Of a DNA stretch of 64,000 nucleotides, positions 29,731 to 42,707 are shown in pieces. Position numbers and translations under genes: made by a program. The stretch is from Panonychus citri (Eukaryota; Arthropoda; Arachnida; Trombidiformes; Tetranychidae): positions 1,154,443-1,218,442 of the forward strand of contig NW_026515438.1 of the NCBI RefSeq assembly GCF_014898815.1. The letters are read 5' to 3'. Position 1 is the first letter of the stretch. Each line of letters starts with the position of its first letter. The notes under the pieces are model-generated. The model did no database searches. It was not told the DNA's origin and saw nothing but the letters and a program-made list of their open reading frames with translations.

Positions 29731-32700
29731 TTAACCTGGACCTTTTTCTTGGGTTGGGATGACCATTGGTGGACAATGTTCACAGTAACCTGGTGACCCT
29801 TGTTCACCTGGATAACCTTGTGGCCCTGGAGGTCCAGGTCGGCCAGATTCACCGGTGGGTCCTAATTGGATTGGGATTTAATCAGTTGTTTAACTTTGAT
29901 TGCTGTTTATTCAGACTTACCTTGGACACCAATTCCTGGTTGACCAGGAGGACCAGGATTACCTGGTGGGCCAATTGGTCCTTCAGTTGCGATTCCCTAG
30001 AAAATTTTGATTATGGAAAAAATTATTTCATCAAATTTTTTGCTTCTATTGATTATTTTCATCCAATTCAAATACATACATCGAGCCCACGATCACCTTT
30101 ATCACCTTGGGAACCTTTTGGACCTTGGATACCAGGTAAACCAGGGTAACCTGAAATATTTTATTAGTTTATTAGAATTTCGTTTTTTTCATTCCTTTAA
30201 TGGTTTACCTCTTTCTCCCTGTAATCCTGGTTGACCGGGTGGCCCTGAATCTCCTGGTCTACCTATTCTACCTCTTCCTGGTTTACCCTGTAAACCTTGT
30301 GGACCCGTTGGTCCTGGGGGTCCTTGGAGTCCTGGTGTTCCTGGTTCACCGGGAGGCCCAGGTTGCCCTGGTTCGCCCATGTTACGTTCAAGATTACTCT
30401 CAAATTCTGGTTGAAAATACAATTCCAATCAATTAGAGTAAATCCAACACAATGAAATTCAGATTGTGATCAAACCTTTAATTAACTCTAAGCAAATTTG
30501 TCGAACTCTTTCCTCGGTAATTGATTCAACTGATTGATTCCCGTTTTCCTCTGTGGTTACTAGTCCCGGTGGCCCTGGAGGGCCGACAGGACCAACAGGT
30601 CCGGAATCACCTTTCTCTCCCTGATTCAAATTGATAAATTAACCATTGGAATTGATAATTAATTAAACTTTTAGATTGAATATTAACCTTTTCGCCCGGT
30701 TGTCCAGCCTCCCCTGGTTGGCCAGTTGGTCCAACTGGTCCCATCTAATTGAATAAGTTATTAGATTATCATTAATAATAAATCGATGGAAAATTTTTAT
30801 CAACTTACTAATCCATCTTTTCCTGGCTCACCAGAATCCCCTGGTTCTCCTGGTGAACCTTGATGAAGAAAAATTGGAATAAAAAAGATGATTTATTAAT
30901 AATTCTTGAACTTCAAAGCTTAGTATTTGGATCTTTATTGTTTATGGTAGCGACTATTCAATGAATGGACTTGAAACTCGAGATTCATTAATCTGTTTGA
31001 TTGTGAATTCATGAGAAATCCAGGAAATATCAGTAAAATTGTATTGAAATTTGAGAAAAATTCACATTCTCAAAATTTTTTGTTCATATTCATCTGATTT
31101 TTTATGTTCTTTTATCACAAAGAAACGATTTTTACTTTTGGAACATAAGAAAAATCCTGTAAATAGACTTACCTTTATCTCCCTTTTCGCCCCTTGATCC
31201 AAGTTCAGCTGGTAACCCAGGAGGACCAACATCGCCCTTGGGTCCCTCAGGGCCTGGCGACCCAGGAGAGCCCTGTGTCATTAAATTGAAGAGAAATGAA
31301 TCAAAAACGATTGACATGAAACTGTCAAAGTGTCAAACTCACTGAATCTCCTTTATCACCAGTGAGTCCTGGTTCACCTGGGTAACCATTTTCACCTAAT
31401 CATTGTTAACAATTAATAAGTTAGTCCATCTGAAAATCCCATCATGAGTAAATTACCTTTTATTCCGGGTGGACCAGCAATTCCGGTAAATCCAGTGTCC
31501 CCCTAAATCCCGAGTATCGATCCAGAGAAATACGACAATTTAATATCTCATTTTAACTGTTGAATTAAATTGAATTTAAATTTCTACCTTTTGACCTGGT
31601 TGACCTGGCGGTCCAGGTTCACCCATTTCCCCTTGATCTCCCTTTGATCCGTCAAATCCATTAGGTCCTTGAAGCCCTTGATCACCCTTCATACCCTGTA
31701 ATTAAGTATGATACCCAATTAACTTCAATCTTTATCTTTGTTGATTTCGAGTAACTGATTAAAACTCACTGGGAGTCCTCGTAATCCAGGTTGACCCTGA
31801 GGGCAAGCACGACACTCATCTGGAATTGGGATGAACTTTGGAGGCTCAATTGTGTCCTAAAAAATTTATCATCAACAATTAACTTAAACAATTATATTCA
31901 TCAATGAATTAAAAATCAACTAACCGGTAGTTCATCACAAGTTTCCTTTGCACCTAAAAGTAAAAAGTTGCGACAATCAGATAATTAAGATTGATGATCA
32001 AAATTAGTTAAATAATAAGAACTCACTTTGTGTAATATCACAATTAAGGACCATCCATTGAAGATCAATCTGTAAACAAAATGAATTAGTAAATTGCTAC
32101 AATCAACATTATCTACCAGTTGACTTACAGGTACAGTTGTTGGTTCATCTGAAAATTTAGCGACAATTAAATTACCCTGATTGTCAATATTATCAATGGA
32201 TGAAATTGATTGGTGACTATGTTCAAGACAATTATGATGCAGAGTAACTCGATTTTTCCTCAATGTCAGGCCAACTTTATGCCAAGAACCGTCGTTGGAT
32301 GTTACATTGGTGAAAACGATTCGATCGGGAATTTTGGGTCCTTGATTAACCAACGATAATGACGATGGTAAAGTTAGTTCAAGTTTCCGTTGATAAGGAA
32401 TAAATTTCAGGCACAATTGTAAAGATCCGGTGGAATCAGAGATTCGTATCAGATCCCATGATTCCGCTTTCGAGGGCCGCTGTCGAAATGAACAAACGAA
32501 TGAAAATTCAGTGGGAATTCCGAAGGGGAACATTTTCCTTTGAAAGACAAAATTTTGCTCATTAGTTAATTGTTACAACTTTACGATTATCATCAACATA
32601 ATATTGAACTTACTTCGTTTGTAAACTGAGGTCAGCTCGACGGGATAATCGATAAGCGGTCTGGAAATCGTTAGAACCTTTAACTTTTTTTATTCCAGGG

Positions 32701-32953
32701 AAATCGAAGCCATCAGAATTGTCCAAACCAAAATAACGGATAAAATCATAGGCCGGTAAATCGTTATGATCATTTTGATTGTGATTATTTACCGATGATA
32801 AACATGGTGAATTTGAACTTAATCCGATAACTTAAATTATTGAAACAATTAGTAAATTAATCGTGTTAATCTTTGGGATATAAATTAAAAAAAAAACTCA
32901 CCGTTATTGGAAAATAATAATAGTCCAAGAAACTGAATCAAATAGTTAATCAT
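29731..32953 (-). CDS. Fibril-associated-type collagen with N-terminal TSPN/LamG domain
   Basis: Exon 1 (32902-32953) encodes the signal peptide (MINYLIQFLGLLLFSN). The next exons (about 32640-32832, 32129-32535) give a thrombospondin-N/laminin-G-like domain with DFIRYFGLD, AYRLSRRADLS, FGIPTEFSFVCSFRQRP and DGSWHKVGL blocks. Small exons (for example 32027-32069 with LQWMVLNCDIT) lead to many short exons of Gly-X-Y repeats between about 31850 and 29770. The C-terminus is a short non-collagenous tail with GYCEHCPPM and stop TAA at 29731-29733, overlapped by a polyadenylation-type AATAAA. The layout (TSPN domain, interrupted triple helix, short Cys tail) is that of type IX/XVI-like fibril-associated collagens, an extracellular matrix component. 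It is head to tail with the mucin-like gene. Exact borders of the small exons were not all resolved. Confidence 0.88.
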
Positions 32954-33409
32954 ATTGGTTAAATTTACTCTGATCAACTGATCATCTCACTGAATTAACT
33001 AAATGTTTCAGTTAAAGTTAACATGACAATTTAGGGAAATATTAACAACAATCAAGATTGATTAAAGTTCATCTTATTAATTGTCGTTGGTTAACAACCT
33101 CTTTTGTTGTTCAATATAAATTGTTTAACCTTTCAAGGAGAAATTAATTGTAATTGTAATTGTAATTGTGATTGTGATTAACGATTTAACATCTTATATA
33201 CACATTGTCAACTGAGCTTTTTAATTATATAATTTATTGTTTGATCTTGTTAACAATTGTTGTACATAAGTGATTAGGGTAATTAGTTAATTGTTACGAC
33301 CAATTCAATCAATTTTTTGTTACATTTTGATGATTAACTGATTGGCAGTTATTATTATTTCTGATTAAGTTAATTGTTGTGACCGAAAGTTTTTCGTCTG
33401 ATTGATTAT
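32954..33409. other. Spacer between the collagen and mucin-like genes
   Basis: AT-rich. It should contain the collagen promoter and the 3' end of the mucin-like transcript. An (ATTGTA)-like short repeat lies near 33147-33175. Confidence 0.5.
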
Positions 33410-35865
33410 TCAATTGAATGAAATTGTACCACATTCAATTAGAAGTCGATTGAAGCAGCATAATCGACGCTTCCAAAGACCAACTAGAACATTTATCCCG
33501 AACAAGTTGAATGATTGTTCACTTTTGATTAGTCGAAGTGTTTGAATTCGAGCATTGTAAATTAGCCAGAGGGGACGACGATTGATTGACCAGGACATTC
33601 GTCGGAGAAAACGAATTGAACGGAAAAAGGTGTTCGATTTTCGAAGCGGTGATTCTGGGGGTAGATTGAGACGAAGTTTAATTATTTGGTACTGAGTTTG
33701 GGCCAATCGATGAAGTAAATCATATCTCCAATTGCGTAATGATGACAGTTGAATACATTGGGTAATTGTCGGTGTTGGTGATGTTACATTAGGAACTATT
33801 CGGGTTGATGGTGTTGGTGTTGATTCGGTTGGTGCTGGTGAGGGTTTTTCTGGTTCATTTGTTGATTCAGCTTCGGTCGATTGAGATGATGAGGGCTGAG
33901 TAGGTGTTGGAGCTGTGCTTCCTTCTGGTTCAGGTTTATTTGAGCTCATCGTTGTTGTTGATTGTGATTGATCTGTGCTTGTGGATGATGTTGTCATTTC
34001 GTTTGAATTATCAGTTGCTGTAACTGTAAATGTTGGATCAGTTGACGGTTTTGGTGGTAATTCTGATGAAGGTGGTAATGATGATCCATCTTGTGGTTCT
34101 GTGGGAGTCTCTGGTGGAGGTGATATGGTGACTGGTGGCTCAGTTGTTGAGTCTGGAGTTGTTGGTTCTTCGGTGAGTAGTGTTGTCGAATCAGGGGTTG
34201 ATGGTTTTAAGGGTATTTCTGTTGACGAAGATGTAGCTGGAGGAACTGGTTGAGATTCGGTTGGATCAGATGGTGTCATAGTTGATGCTGGCTCTGGTTC
34301 TGATACTGAATCTGTGGATGAATCAGTTGGTCGAGCATCTGAAGTTTCACTTGTAGACTCTGATTCTGATTCTGGTTCTGATTCTGATTCTGATCCCGAT
34401 TCCGATGTAGCTGAAAGCTCAGTTGGTGATGTTATTTCCGATTCTGTCTGTTCCGTAGGTACTTCTGAACTTACCTGGAGTTTTGTGGACAACTTAGACG
34501 GGATTTCTGTTGATGAAAAGGGAAAATTAGGCGGAGTTTCAACTGAAACTGTGGTCATCAGTGAGGAAGTTGGTAGATCAGAACTCTCCTCTTCGGGCAT
34601 TGGTGTCTCAGTCGACTTTTCATACGGAGGTTCAATTTTCTCTGGTGTTGAAGGATTTTCAGTTTGACTTTCCGTTGTAACTGAATCAGTTGGACTAACA
34701 CCAGAATCGCTTTTTGTAGTTGTTGAATCAGTTTCTATCCCTTCATCACTCTCATCTTCTGTCACAGGTATCACACTGACCCCAACACTTACAGTGGTCA
34801 TTTGCTCATTTCCCTCTGGTGATGTCGATCCACCACTTTCACCATCTTCATCTTCATCTTCTTTATCACTTTCAGAAATTTGAGTTATCCCTTCATCCAC
34901 CATGGAAGTTGTGGAACCCTCACCATCGCTCGTTGATGGGGTTACATTTTCCTTCTTATCTTCATCCGAATCAGAATCAGAATTATCTACAATTGTAGTC
35001 GGTTCATTTGTTGAACTAACGGTAATTAGGGTTGAAGGTAAACCACTTTCACTTGCTTCAGTTGAAGAATCAACTGATTTAATTGTTGTTGTTTTCCCTG
35101 ATTCCTGGTAATCTGAATCAGTGGTGGCAACTTTATCTTCATCATCAATCTCCACCTTAGTGATCACAATTGTTGAAGGTTCTATTGATTCTTGATTAGG
35201 ATCTTCGGTAACAGTTGATTGTTTCTCGGTGGTAATTAATTGTTTCAAAGTTGTCACTTCAGCTTCGGCTTCATCTTCACTTATTGTTGTTAATGTTTTA
35301 ATTGTTGAACTTTCTGATTTACTTGTTGTTACTTCATCCTCAGTTTCACCAGAATTTGAATCAACTGAATCAACTGTCACAGTTAATTCAGTTGATCCGA
35401 TCAGTTCAATATCAATATCATCCTTAATTGTGGTAACTGTACCAGTCACAACTGAAATATTGTCATGATCATAATTGTTTCCATCCTTAATTACAGTAAT
35501 TTTATTTGATACTAATTTAATTTCATCAATTGAATCATTTAAATTGATTAAATCATTGGGGGTAATTGTTGTTACAGTTAAATCACTTTTAATTGTTGTT
35601 ATCGGATTGAATTTACAGTTACATGAACGCTCAGTTGTTGCAATTGGAATCCAATCATTTGAATTATCATCACCTTGATTATCAACAATTAACACAGAAG
35701 ATGATGAGTTAACACTTAATCCCAACGTTGAACCTTAATTGTAAACAAAGAGGTAACAATTAAAAATATTGAACATTGATCATAAGAAAATCAATTCTTA
35801 CCTGAATGAAAAATAATTATCCAAATAAATTGTAACGAATTAACTTTAATTGTTGACAATTTCAT
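33410..35865 (-). CDS. Ser/Thr-rich mucin-like secreted protein
   Basis: Exon 1 (35802-35865) encodes a signal-peptide-like start (MKLSTIKVNSLQFIWIIIF). A 66-base intron follows, then one large exon (33410-35733). The body, more than 500 residues, is Ser/Thr/Glu/Pro-rich with repeated TTI, EST and PTEST-type words, including a short SE/SD run (SESESEPESESES). This composition is typical of heavily O-glycosylated extracellular proteins. A Cys pair (CNCKF) lies near the N-terminus. The C-terminal 110 residues are different: basic, Arg/Leu-rich and free of mucin repeats (RFLRRMSWSINRRPLWLIYN). No transmembrane segment is clear. It may be a cuticular, salivary or silk-associated mucin; that is inference. 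Long plus-strand shadow frames come from the repeats. Confidence 0.75.
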
Positions 35866-37151
35866 TATTGATTCAATCACTTGTTAACCACCTTGTTAAT
35901 CACAAGCAATTAGCAAATTGTCACTTGTAATCATATTTGATCCAATTCTTATCACTAATTAAGCTCAAGTTTTCATTCACACTAATTAACTGATTCATTT
36001 TTTTTCTGGGCAAATCCAACAATTTGATTATCCTAGTTAATCATCATCGTCATTATAATTGAATCAAAACACAATTAGTTAATTACTATTAATAAATTGA
36101 AATACGGGAGGAAATGAGCTCTTTAGCAATTGTTACCTTTTTGAACAAAAAAAAAGTTTCTTTTATCATATAATTGATACACTTTCATCTGAATTAAAGT
36201 TAATTAACAATCAACTAAATCATTTAAATAGTGACAATTAATTTGCTTTTCAATAAGATCCAAGAAAATCAATTGATAACTTAATTAGTTAATTGTTTGA
36301 AATCGTCTAGGTCCAAGGTGAAACTTTCCTAAACATTTTGTTTATTAATTATCGCTAATTGTTGGTTAGTGTTTAATTTAATTGAATTATTTAGATTAAC
36401 AATTGACATTTTCGTTAAATTATATTACAAAGAAACTAAATTAACTCGCAATTAACTAGTACCATTAATTCAATGTCATCATTTGAATTTTACAAAGAAG
36501 GTAAAGTTTTTCCTTCAACAATTAAATTAAATTGTTGATTATATTTCTGTTGATCATTAAACATTATTATCATTAACCAAAAAAACTGAATACAATTTAA
36601 TTTGATTAACGTTGGTTTGACAGAGGTCCATGTATTTGATTGCTATTTAATTCAGTTAAATTAACTAACCAGTTTGTTTTTGATGATAATCAAAATTGAT
36701 AAACTTACCTAACTAGTTAGTTTGGTTTGTTTTAATTATAAACTTTTCAAATTGTGATTATGACAATTTACTGATTTAAGATAATATAATCTGCTAATCT
36801 AAGGTCATTAGATTTAATTTAGTTTAACAATTTAATCATTTATCTGGTTTATTTCCAAGTCTATCAATAGTAAATTTAATTGTAATGATAACCTTCAATC
36901 ACGATGATAATTAACTGGAATTGATTGAGAGAAAGATGAATGGATAAGTTTATTATTAGAAGTTAATTTGATTCAATTGTGATTAATTGATTTACATTCA
37001 ATTGATTCAATTTTCAGGTTTACGATAATTGAGTTAATTGAATTAATTGATTGACCGACAAAAAATTGAATCAATTGTTGGTTCACAATGAGAAGGAAGC
37101 AAATTATCATTAGAATTGATTCAAGATTAAGAGTATCGGAAGGTCGGACTT
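35866..37151. other. Intergenic region, no gene seen
   Basis: AT-rich DNA with very many CAATTAA/TTAATTG words. No supported gene or repeat array. It holds the promoter of the mucin-like gene at its left edge. Confidence 0.6.
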
Positions 37152-38169
37152 TTAGACTTCGGACTCATCAACGGCCGCTAATTTGACCGCAGTTTTGAGC
37201 AACGGCGACAATAAGAAGGCTCCATCAACACGGTAACTGGTATCGTCTCCGATGACCTTCAGTATGGACACACCTTTGGGATTATTAACATTACATTCCT
37301 CTTGGTTTGAATAACGGGAACAAATTAATTCCATGACATCTTTCATTACCAATGAGATCGACGATCGTAGGAAATTTGTTGTGTCCCGATTAGCGTCACA
37401 ATCGGCCCTTGATTTAGTATTTGTGGTGACACAATCGAGCATCGATGAGTAGATACAGCAAACATTTCCAACCATTTCGATTCCCGTTGAATTGTCGGAA
37501 GCAAAGTCGAGCTGACGATTAGCCTGATATAAACACTTATTCCAACCTTTTAAACTGTCACTCGAAGCACATGAAAGTATATCGATTGTATCTAAAGAAA
37601 AAGTTTAAAAATAAATTGAAATTCGAAAGTTTTTTGTTCTAAATACTCGAAATTACTTGATTTCTTCGTGGGGTTCGAGCAGATACTCTTGATGAAGTTT
37701 TTCATTCCATGTAAGAAAACGTTCAGCGCTTGACGTGAAAGTCCACTGAGACATTTACCGTATTTCCTCATACTTTTATAAACTGTCGCTCCAAGACTGA
37801 TAATACAAGAAAGAGAATATGAATTAAGGTGTGTCCAAGCGACAATTGACCACAAATACTTACTCACAATGCTTATTAACAGCGTCCATTGTCGTAGGCC
37901 ATTCTGTACGATTAACAAGTAGCACGGGTTCAACCAGAGCGGCCGTTTGATTGAACAGTACATCGCACGAGCCCGTGGCGTTGTTTTCCAATTCATCAGG
38001 GATATTTGCTGGTTTCTTTTATCAGCAGCTAAATGTTGTCAGATTTTGAAGATAATCAGTTAATTGTTTACCTACAAGTGTAAAAAATTAAATGTCTATT
38101 TGTTTACTTACCCTGAATTGTTATGAAACCTGTGAAAATAATGAAAACGGTAAATAGGATAAGCTTCAT
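37152..38169 (-). CDS. Secreted cysteine-rich family member C, four exons, intact
   Basis: Exons on the minus strand are 38169-38112, 38008-37864, 37796-37657 and 37591-37152, joining to 260 codons plus stop. Exon 1 is a signal peptide (MKLILFTVFIIFTGFITI). Exon 2 carries the first Cys and an FNQTAALVEPVLL block. Exon 3, 140 bases as in both paralogues, carries LGATVYKSMRKYGKCLSGLS. Exon 4 carries GWNKC, ANRQLDFASDN, GNVCCIYSS and GAFLLSPLLK. The family match selects the acceptor before 38008 over an earlier AG that leads to an in-frame stop. Inverted relative to members A and B, it lies about 8 kb away beyond the collagen and mucin-like genes. Function is unknown; it is predicted extracellular with disulfides. 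Confidence 0.87.
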
Positions 38170-39401
38170 ATTGATTTTTAAATTGTTCCCAATGTTTAAT
38201 CAACTTAATGTTTCCAATGTAAATAGACAAATATTCTGGCCCTTTGGGTTGAGTGGCCATTTATATACCAAAGGTAAACCATGATGGTGATCAAATTTAG
38301 TGATTAGTTGATTTAGTTTGATCAATTTTGAAGATAACGAAATTATTTCCTTTGGATTTAATTTTTTTTCACTCAATTTATACAGAAAACACCTCAGGCT
38401 GTTGGTGAAAAAGGTATTGATTAAATTGTTGTTTACTATTCTGTGTGTGTGTTGATTTAGTTTCAATTTTAGAGGTCAACTGGGTCATAATTGCAATTAA
38501 TTAACTATCATCATCATTAGGCAATGGAAATGTTTGCAAAAGAAATGGATTAATTAAATGACCATGGAGATGGATTAAAGTTTATAATGTAAACTGAAAC
38601 AATTGCTTAGGATGATTTAATTATTGGCTAATTAATATTCTGGTTGATTGAAAGTTTTTCATTAACTTGATTAGTTGATTGTTTTAAATTTTGTTTTCCA
38701 TTGATAACTGAATTAACCAGAGTGAATCCATTTGTTTATTGTTAATTGTTGATTGTTCAATTGTTTTGACCTGGTCCTGATTAATTTAGAAACAAAAATT
38801 TGGGAAAGATAATTAGTTAATTGTTCATGAATTACGTGAAGTTTTAATATTTGTTAATTGTGTTAATTAAAAGGTGTAAGTGGGTAGGTAGTGATTAGTT
38901 GAAGAATTGAATTTAATTGTTGGCAAGAATTAAATTTAATGGCAGATTTATTTGGGTAACTTGATCAAAGGAGGAAAAACATATGAGTTAATTGTTGATT
39001 GTTAACAAATCATTTTTTAGTTCAACAATTAAAACTAATTGTGATTCTCTTTCCCTTTTATTATTACTAATTAGTCTGTCTTCCTTTGCTGTCTATTAAT
39101 TAATTGCTAATTCCTCATCATCAACAATTAACCAGACAATTTTGTTCCTATTATGTTCATGCTTATCAATAGTTAAGAAGTTAATTTAATTTAATTTTTG
39201 TTTCTCTTTCTTTTTAATTAACTAATTGTTCATTTCTTTTAAACAATGTATTTGTCAATGTGGATTATAATTAATGTTATCTGATCTAAATTTAGTTTTC
39301 ATCGGACTTTACAATCAAATTTAATTTAGATTTTCAATCTTATACATATTACATATTAACTTATATTAGGTTCTTACCATTGATTAACAATTTATTAACT
39401 A
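38170..39401. other. Intergenic region between divergent genes
   Basis: AT-rich DNA between the divergent cysteine-rich gene C and the acyltransferase gene, presumably containing both promoters. The frame at 38200-38466 has no family signal. Confidence 0.5.
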
Positions 39402-42400
39402 ATGGGTAGATTAATGATCAAATTGTTTGCCGTTCATTGGTTATCATGGTTTCTTGGTTCACAATTAGTTAATTGCAACAATGAAGCTTTCGATGTACTT
39501 GGAAAGGCTTTAATTACGCGAATGATGAGAAACGACGAGATGGAATTCGCTCTCGAAATGATTAAGATCAAAATCGACGGTTTTCTAAATAAGGCCAATC
39601 TGTCGGTTCCGTGTTCACAATTCCGTCGATTATTTTCCGCTGAACTAGAAAAGGGATCTTTTTGGACATATAATTGTAAGTAGACTGGACCTTCGATTTA
39701 TGGTCAATTCTTTAGCAATTAACTTTCTCGAATAGATTTTAATTGTGATCAACTTTTTTCTAGTATTAGATTCACAAGCCAAGATCCCGACGGGACTTTT
39801 CATGGGGAAAATGAGATTCATTGGATCATATGATCAATGTTTACAATTAAATGTTGACCTTCGTCCATATAAATCTAAATATTCTGGTCTACCAGATACA
39901 ATGACCACCCGTTATTGTCACTTACGGATTCCACTTCAAAAGTTAATGAACAATGTGCCCACTGAAATATTGAAATTGAAACAATTACCTCAATTCAAAC
40001 AATTGCAGGTAAAATGTAATCAATTGTAATCGATTAACTTAACAATTAATCTATTGTTATTTTGTTTACTTTGATTCTTTATCAAAATCAGACCTCAGAA
40101 TTAACTAATTTACGATCGTTAATTAGTGATTCAAATGCTGATCTAATGGATCCCGATATTCACATTTGTCTACCATCAACATGTACTAACGACGATATCA
40201 GCTCGATAATATCAACACTTAAAGGAGGTAAGAAAATCTAATTGGCAACAATTAACTTTCGTATTCTAACAATTTATTTACTAAGCAATTCAAATTGGCA
40301 AGACAATTCCTACGGAAATAAATAACTGTGATGATGGTTCATCGCCTCCTTGGGATGATTATGAGATTATCATTCTGTAAGTTGATCGTTGGAATGAGAA
40401 ATTAGTTAATCGTTGGAAAAGATTAATTTTAATTGTATTATATTTGTAATCCTGGTTCTCAGAGGTTTCTTATTACTAATTGTTTGGATTGTATTGTTTG
40501 GCTCAATAATGGATTGGTATCATTCAAAGTACAAAATGAAACCTAAATTTAAGTTGATCAGTCTAACAATCAATTTCTCAGTGATTAAAAATGGTTCGAG
40601 TTTATTAAATACCAAAGAATCGGCTAATTCAATTTCGTGTCTTCATGGACTCAAAGCGATCTCAATGTTTTTCATTTTCCTTGGACATTATGGTTTAGCT
40701 CTGATGGCGAGTTTTGCAGGTAAATTGGTTGACAATTTAAGGAAGGAAAATTAATCAATCAATTGTTCTCTCTCATTTTTCTTCTATCAGTTGATACAAT
40801 GGAACTTGATAGTCGAGCCAAAGAGTTCTGGACACAGATCGTTGTTAACTCTTCGGCTTGGGTTGACACTTTTTTCGTTATCAGGTAAACTTTTTTGGTC
40901 GATCTTTGTTTCACCTCAGTTACTTTGGAATTAATTATGATTCGGCAATTTAGTGGCCTTTTAGTTTCTTATCATATTCTAGACAAGGCTGGATCTTATT
41001 CTGCTCGATTCAAAGGGAAATCACGAAGAGAACAGATCAAAATGGCCTTTGATTACCTTCTTAATGCTTACATTTACCGTTATTTAAGGTAATCTTTTTG
41101 TTCTTGTTTCAAACTTTTCCTTTATAATCAAAATTGTTACATTTTAATGATCAACTTTGATTAATTAATCTCTCTTATCTCAAGATTAGCTGTTCCCATG
41201 ATAATTGTCCTTCTTTTGTCAATAATTTGGAAGCGATTCGGCTCTGGACCTAATTGGTATCTCTGGTCACAAGAAATTACCGATACCTGTTCTAGAGATT
41301 GGTGGAAATTATTATTATTTGTAAATAATTTCTTCTCACAGAATATGGTTGGATTCGAGGTAAGTTCTAAATAGTTCGATCGATTTAATCATATTCATAA
41401 TAATCAATGTCGTTTCCAGTGTTTAGGTCCAGTTTGGTACATTGCCAATGATTTTCAGTTCTATCTTTTAGCTCCGTTCATTTCCTTGTTAATCCTCACA
41501 AGGTAAATCATTTAATCCACTTTGCGATGAAAAGTTCTAATTCAATTTCGAACCTTTTAGACAACGATGGTTAAGTTGGACTATTCTAATATTGACCACA
41601 ATTGGATCCATGATAATTACTGGACTAATTATCGAAGAGAAAGATTTAACACCGACAATTGTTTGGCACCCGAAAATGGTCAACGGTTATTATACTCACG
41701 TTTATATTAAACCTTGGTGTCGAATCGGTGCTTATTGTATTGGCCTTGGTCTTGGCGATATTTTGATTTTAACCAAAAGAAATCTAAAAATAAACAAGGT
41801 AAATTAATTTACCTGTAATTGGACTAATAATTAATTTTTCTTTCTGCTTGTTAATTGCTCTTAGACACTTAATATTAGTTTGTGGATACTTTCAATTGCT
41901 GTTTTGTTGGCTATTCTTTTGATGCCTTATCGTTTCAATTCATATGATTTTGATAAAATGGAGGCGATTATCTATGGGTCACTTCATCGTCCAGTTTGGG
42001 CGATGGCTATTTCCTGGATTATATTTTCAATCACTACCGGAAATGCTCCGGTTGTTGATAAAATATTGTCTTGGTCATTTTTGGTCATCTTATCAAGATT
42101 AACTTATGGAGCTTATTTAACTCAATATATTGTTTATTCAAATTTGATCCTTGCTAATAGGGTTTATTTAGATGCAACTACTTCACTTGGTGTAAGTTGA
42201 TTGTTGTTAATTGTTGGTAATAATTGATTAGTATTGTTTTCCCTCTTTTTTTGCTAATAGCTCGCTCTGTTTTCTGGTAATTATATTCTTGGTTATGCTT
42301 CGGCTGTGATTCTAGCGCTTATGGTTGAATATCCAACGAAAAATTTCCTGGAAGAATGGTCAAGATCTCGAATGGGTGTTTCATCGACGGCAATTAAAGT

Positions 42401-42512
42401 TAATCAAGCAAATGGTTATGCTTTTACTGGAGATGTTAAATTAACTGCGGTCAATAAATCATCTGAAAGTGAAATGGTTAACAAACAGGGAGAGAAGCAA
42501 TTAGATTGTTGA
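39402..42512 (+). CDS. nrf-6-type membrane acyltransferase (acyltransferase 3), 12 exons
   Basis: Exons are about 39402-39675, 39764-40008, 40092-40227, 40286-40376, 40463-40719, 40791-40884, 40954-41098, 41185-41359, 41419-41502, 41561-41798, 41865-42191 and 42261-42512; the phases I checked join. The first two exons give a signal sequence and the NRF domain typical of nose-resistant-to-fluoxetine proteins, with paired Cys residues and a TRYCHLRIP element. From exon 5 on there are about ten membrane helices of the acyltransferase-3 fold. It includes NSISCLHGLKAISMFFIFLG, which carries the R/H-type catalytic region in the family, and FFVISGLLVSY. In nematodes and insects these proteins affect lipid or drug transport; the substrate here is unknown. 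The stop is followed by an AATAAA near 42590. The gene is tail to tail with TBL3. Confidence 0.88.
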
Positions 42513-42707
42513 AAATGTCAAAACCATTTAGAGGGAATCAGTTACAATTATTGATCCTTTCTCAAAATAATTGTCTAATAACTGAATTAAAACAATAAAT
42601 TACAGTTAATATCTTTTCATTTTTGTATATTTTTCGTCCAAAATGTAATATTTACAAGGAAAACTCTGGTTTTAAATTTTTTTTCCTCTCAAATTAATTG
42701 GTAGCAA

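Noticed and set aside
30189..30436. Plus-strand frame over collagen exons
   Set aside because: It is the complement of Gly-X-Y coding repeats on the minus strand.
34314..34667. Asp/Ser-rich plus-strand frame opposite the mucin-like gene
   Set aside because: It is a shadow of the Ser/Glu repeats on the minus strand.
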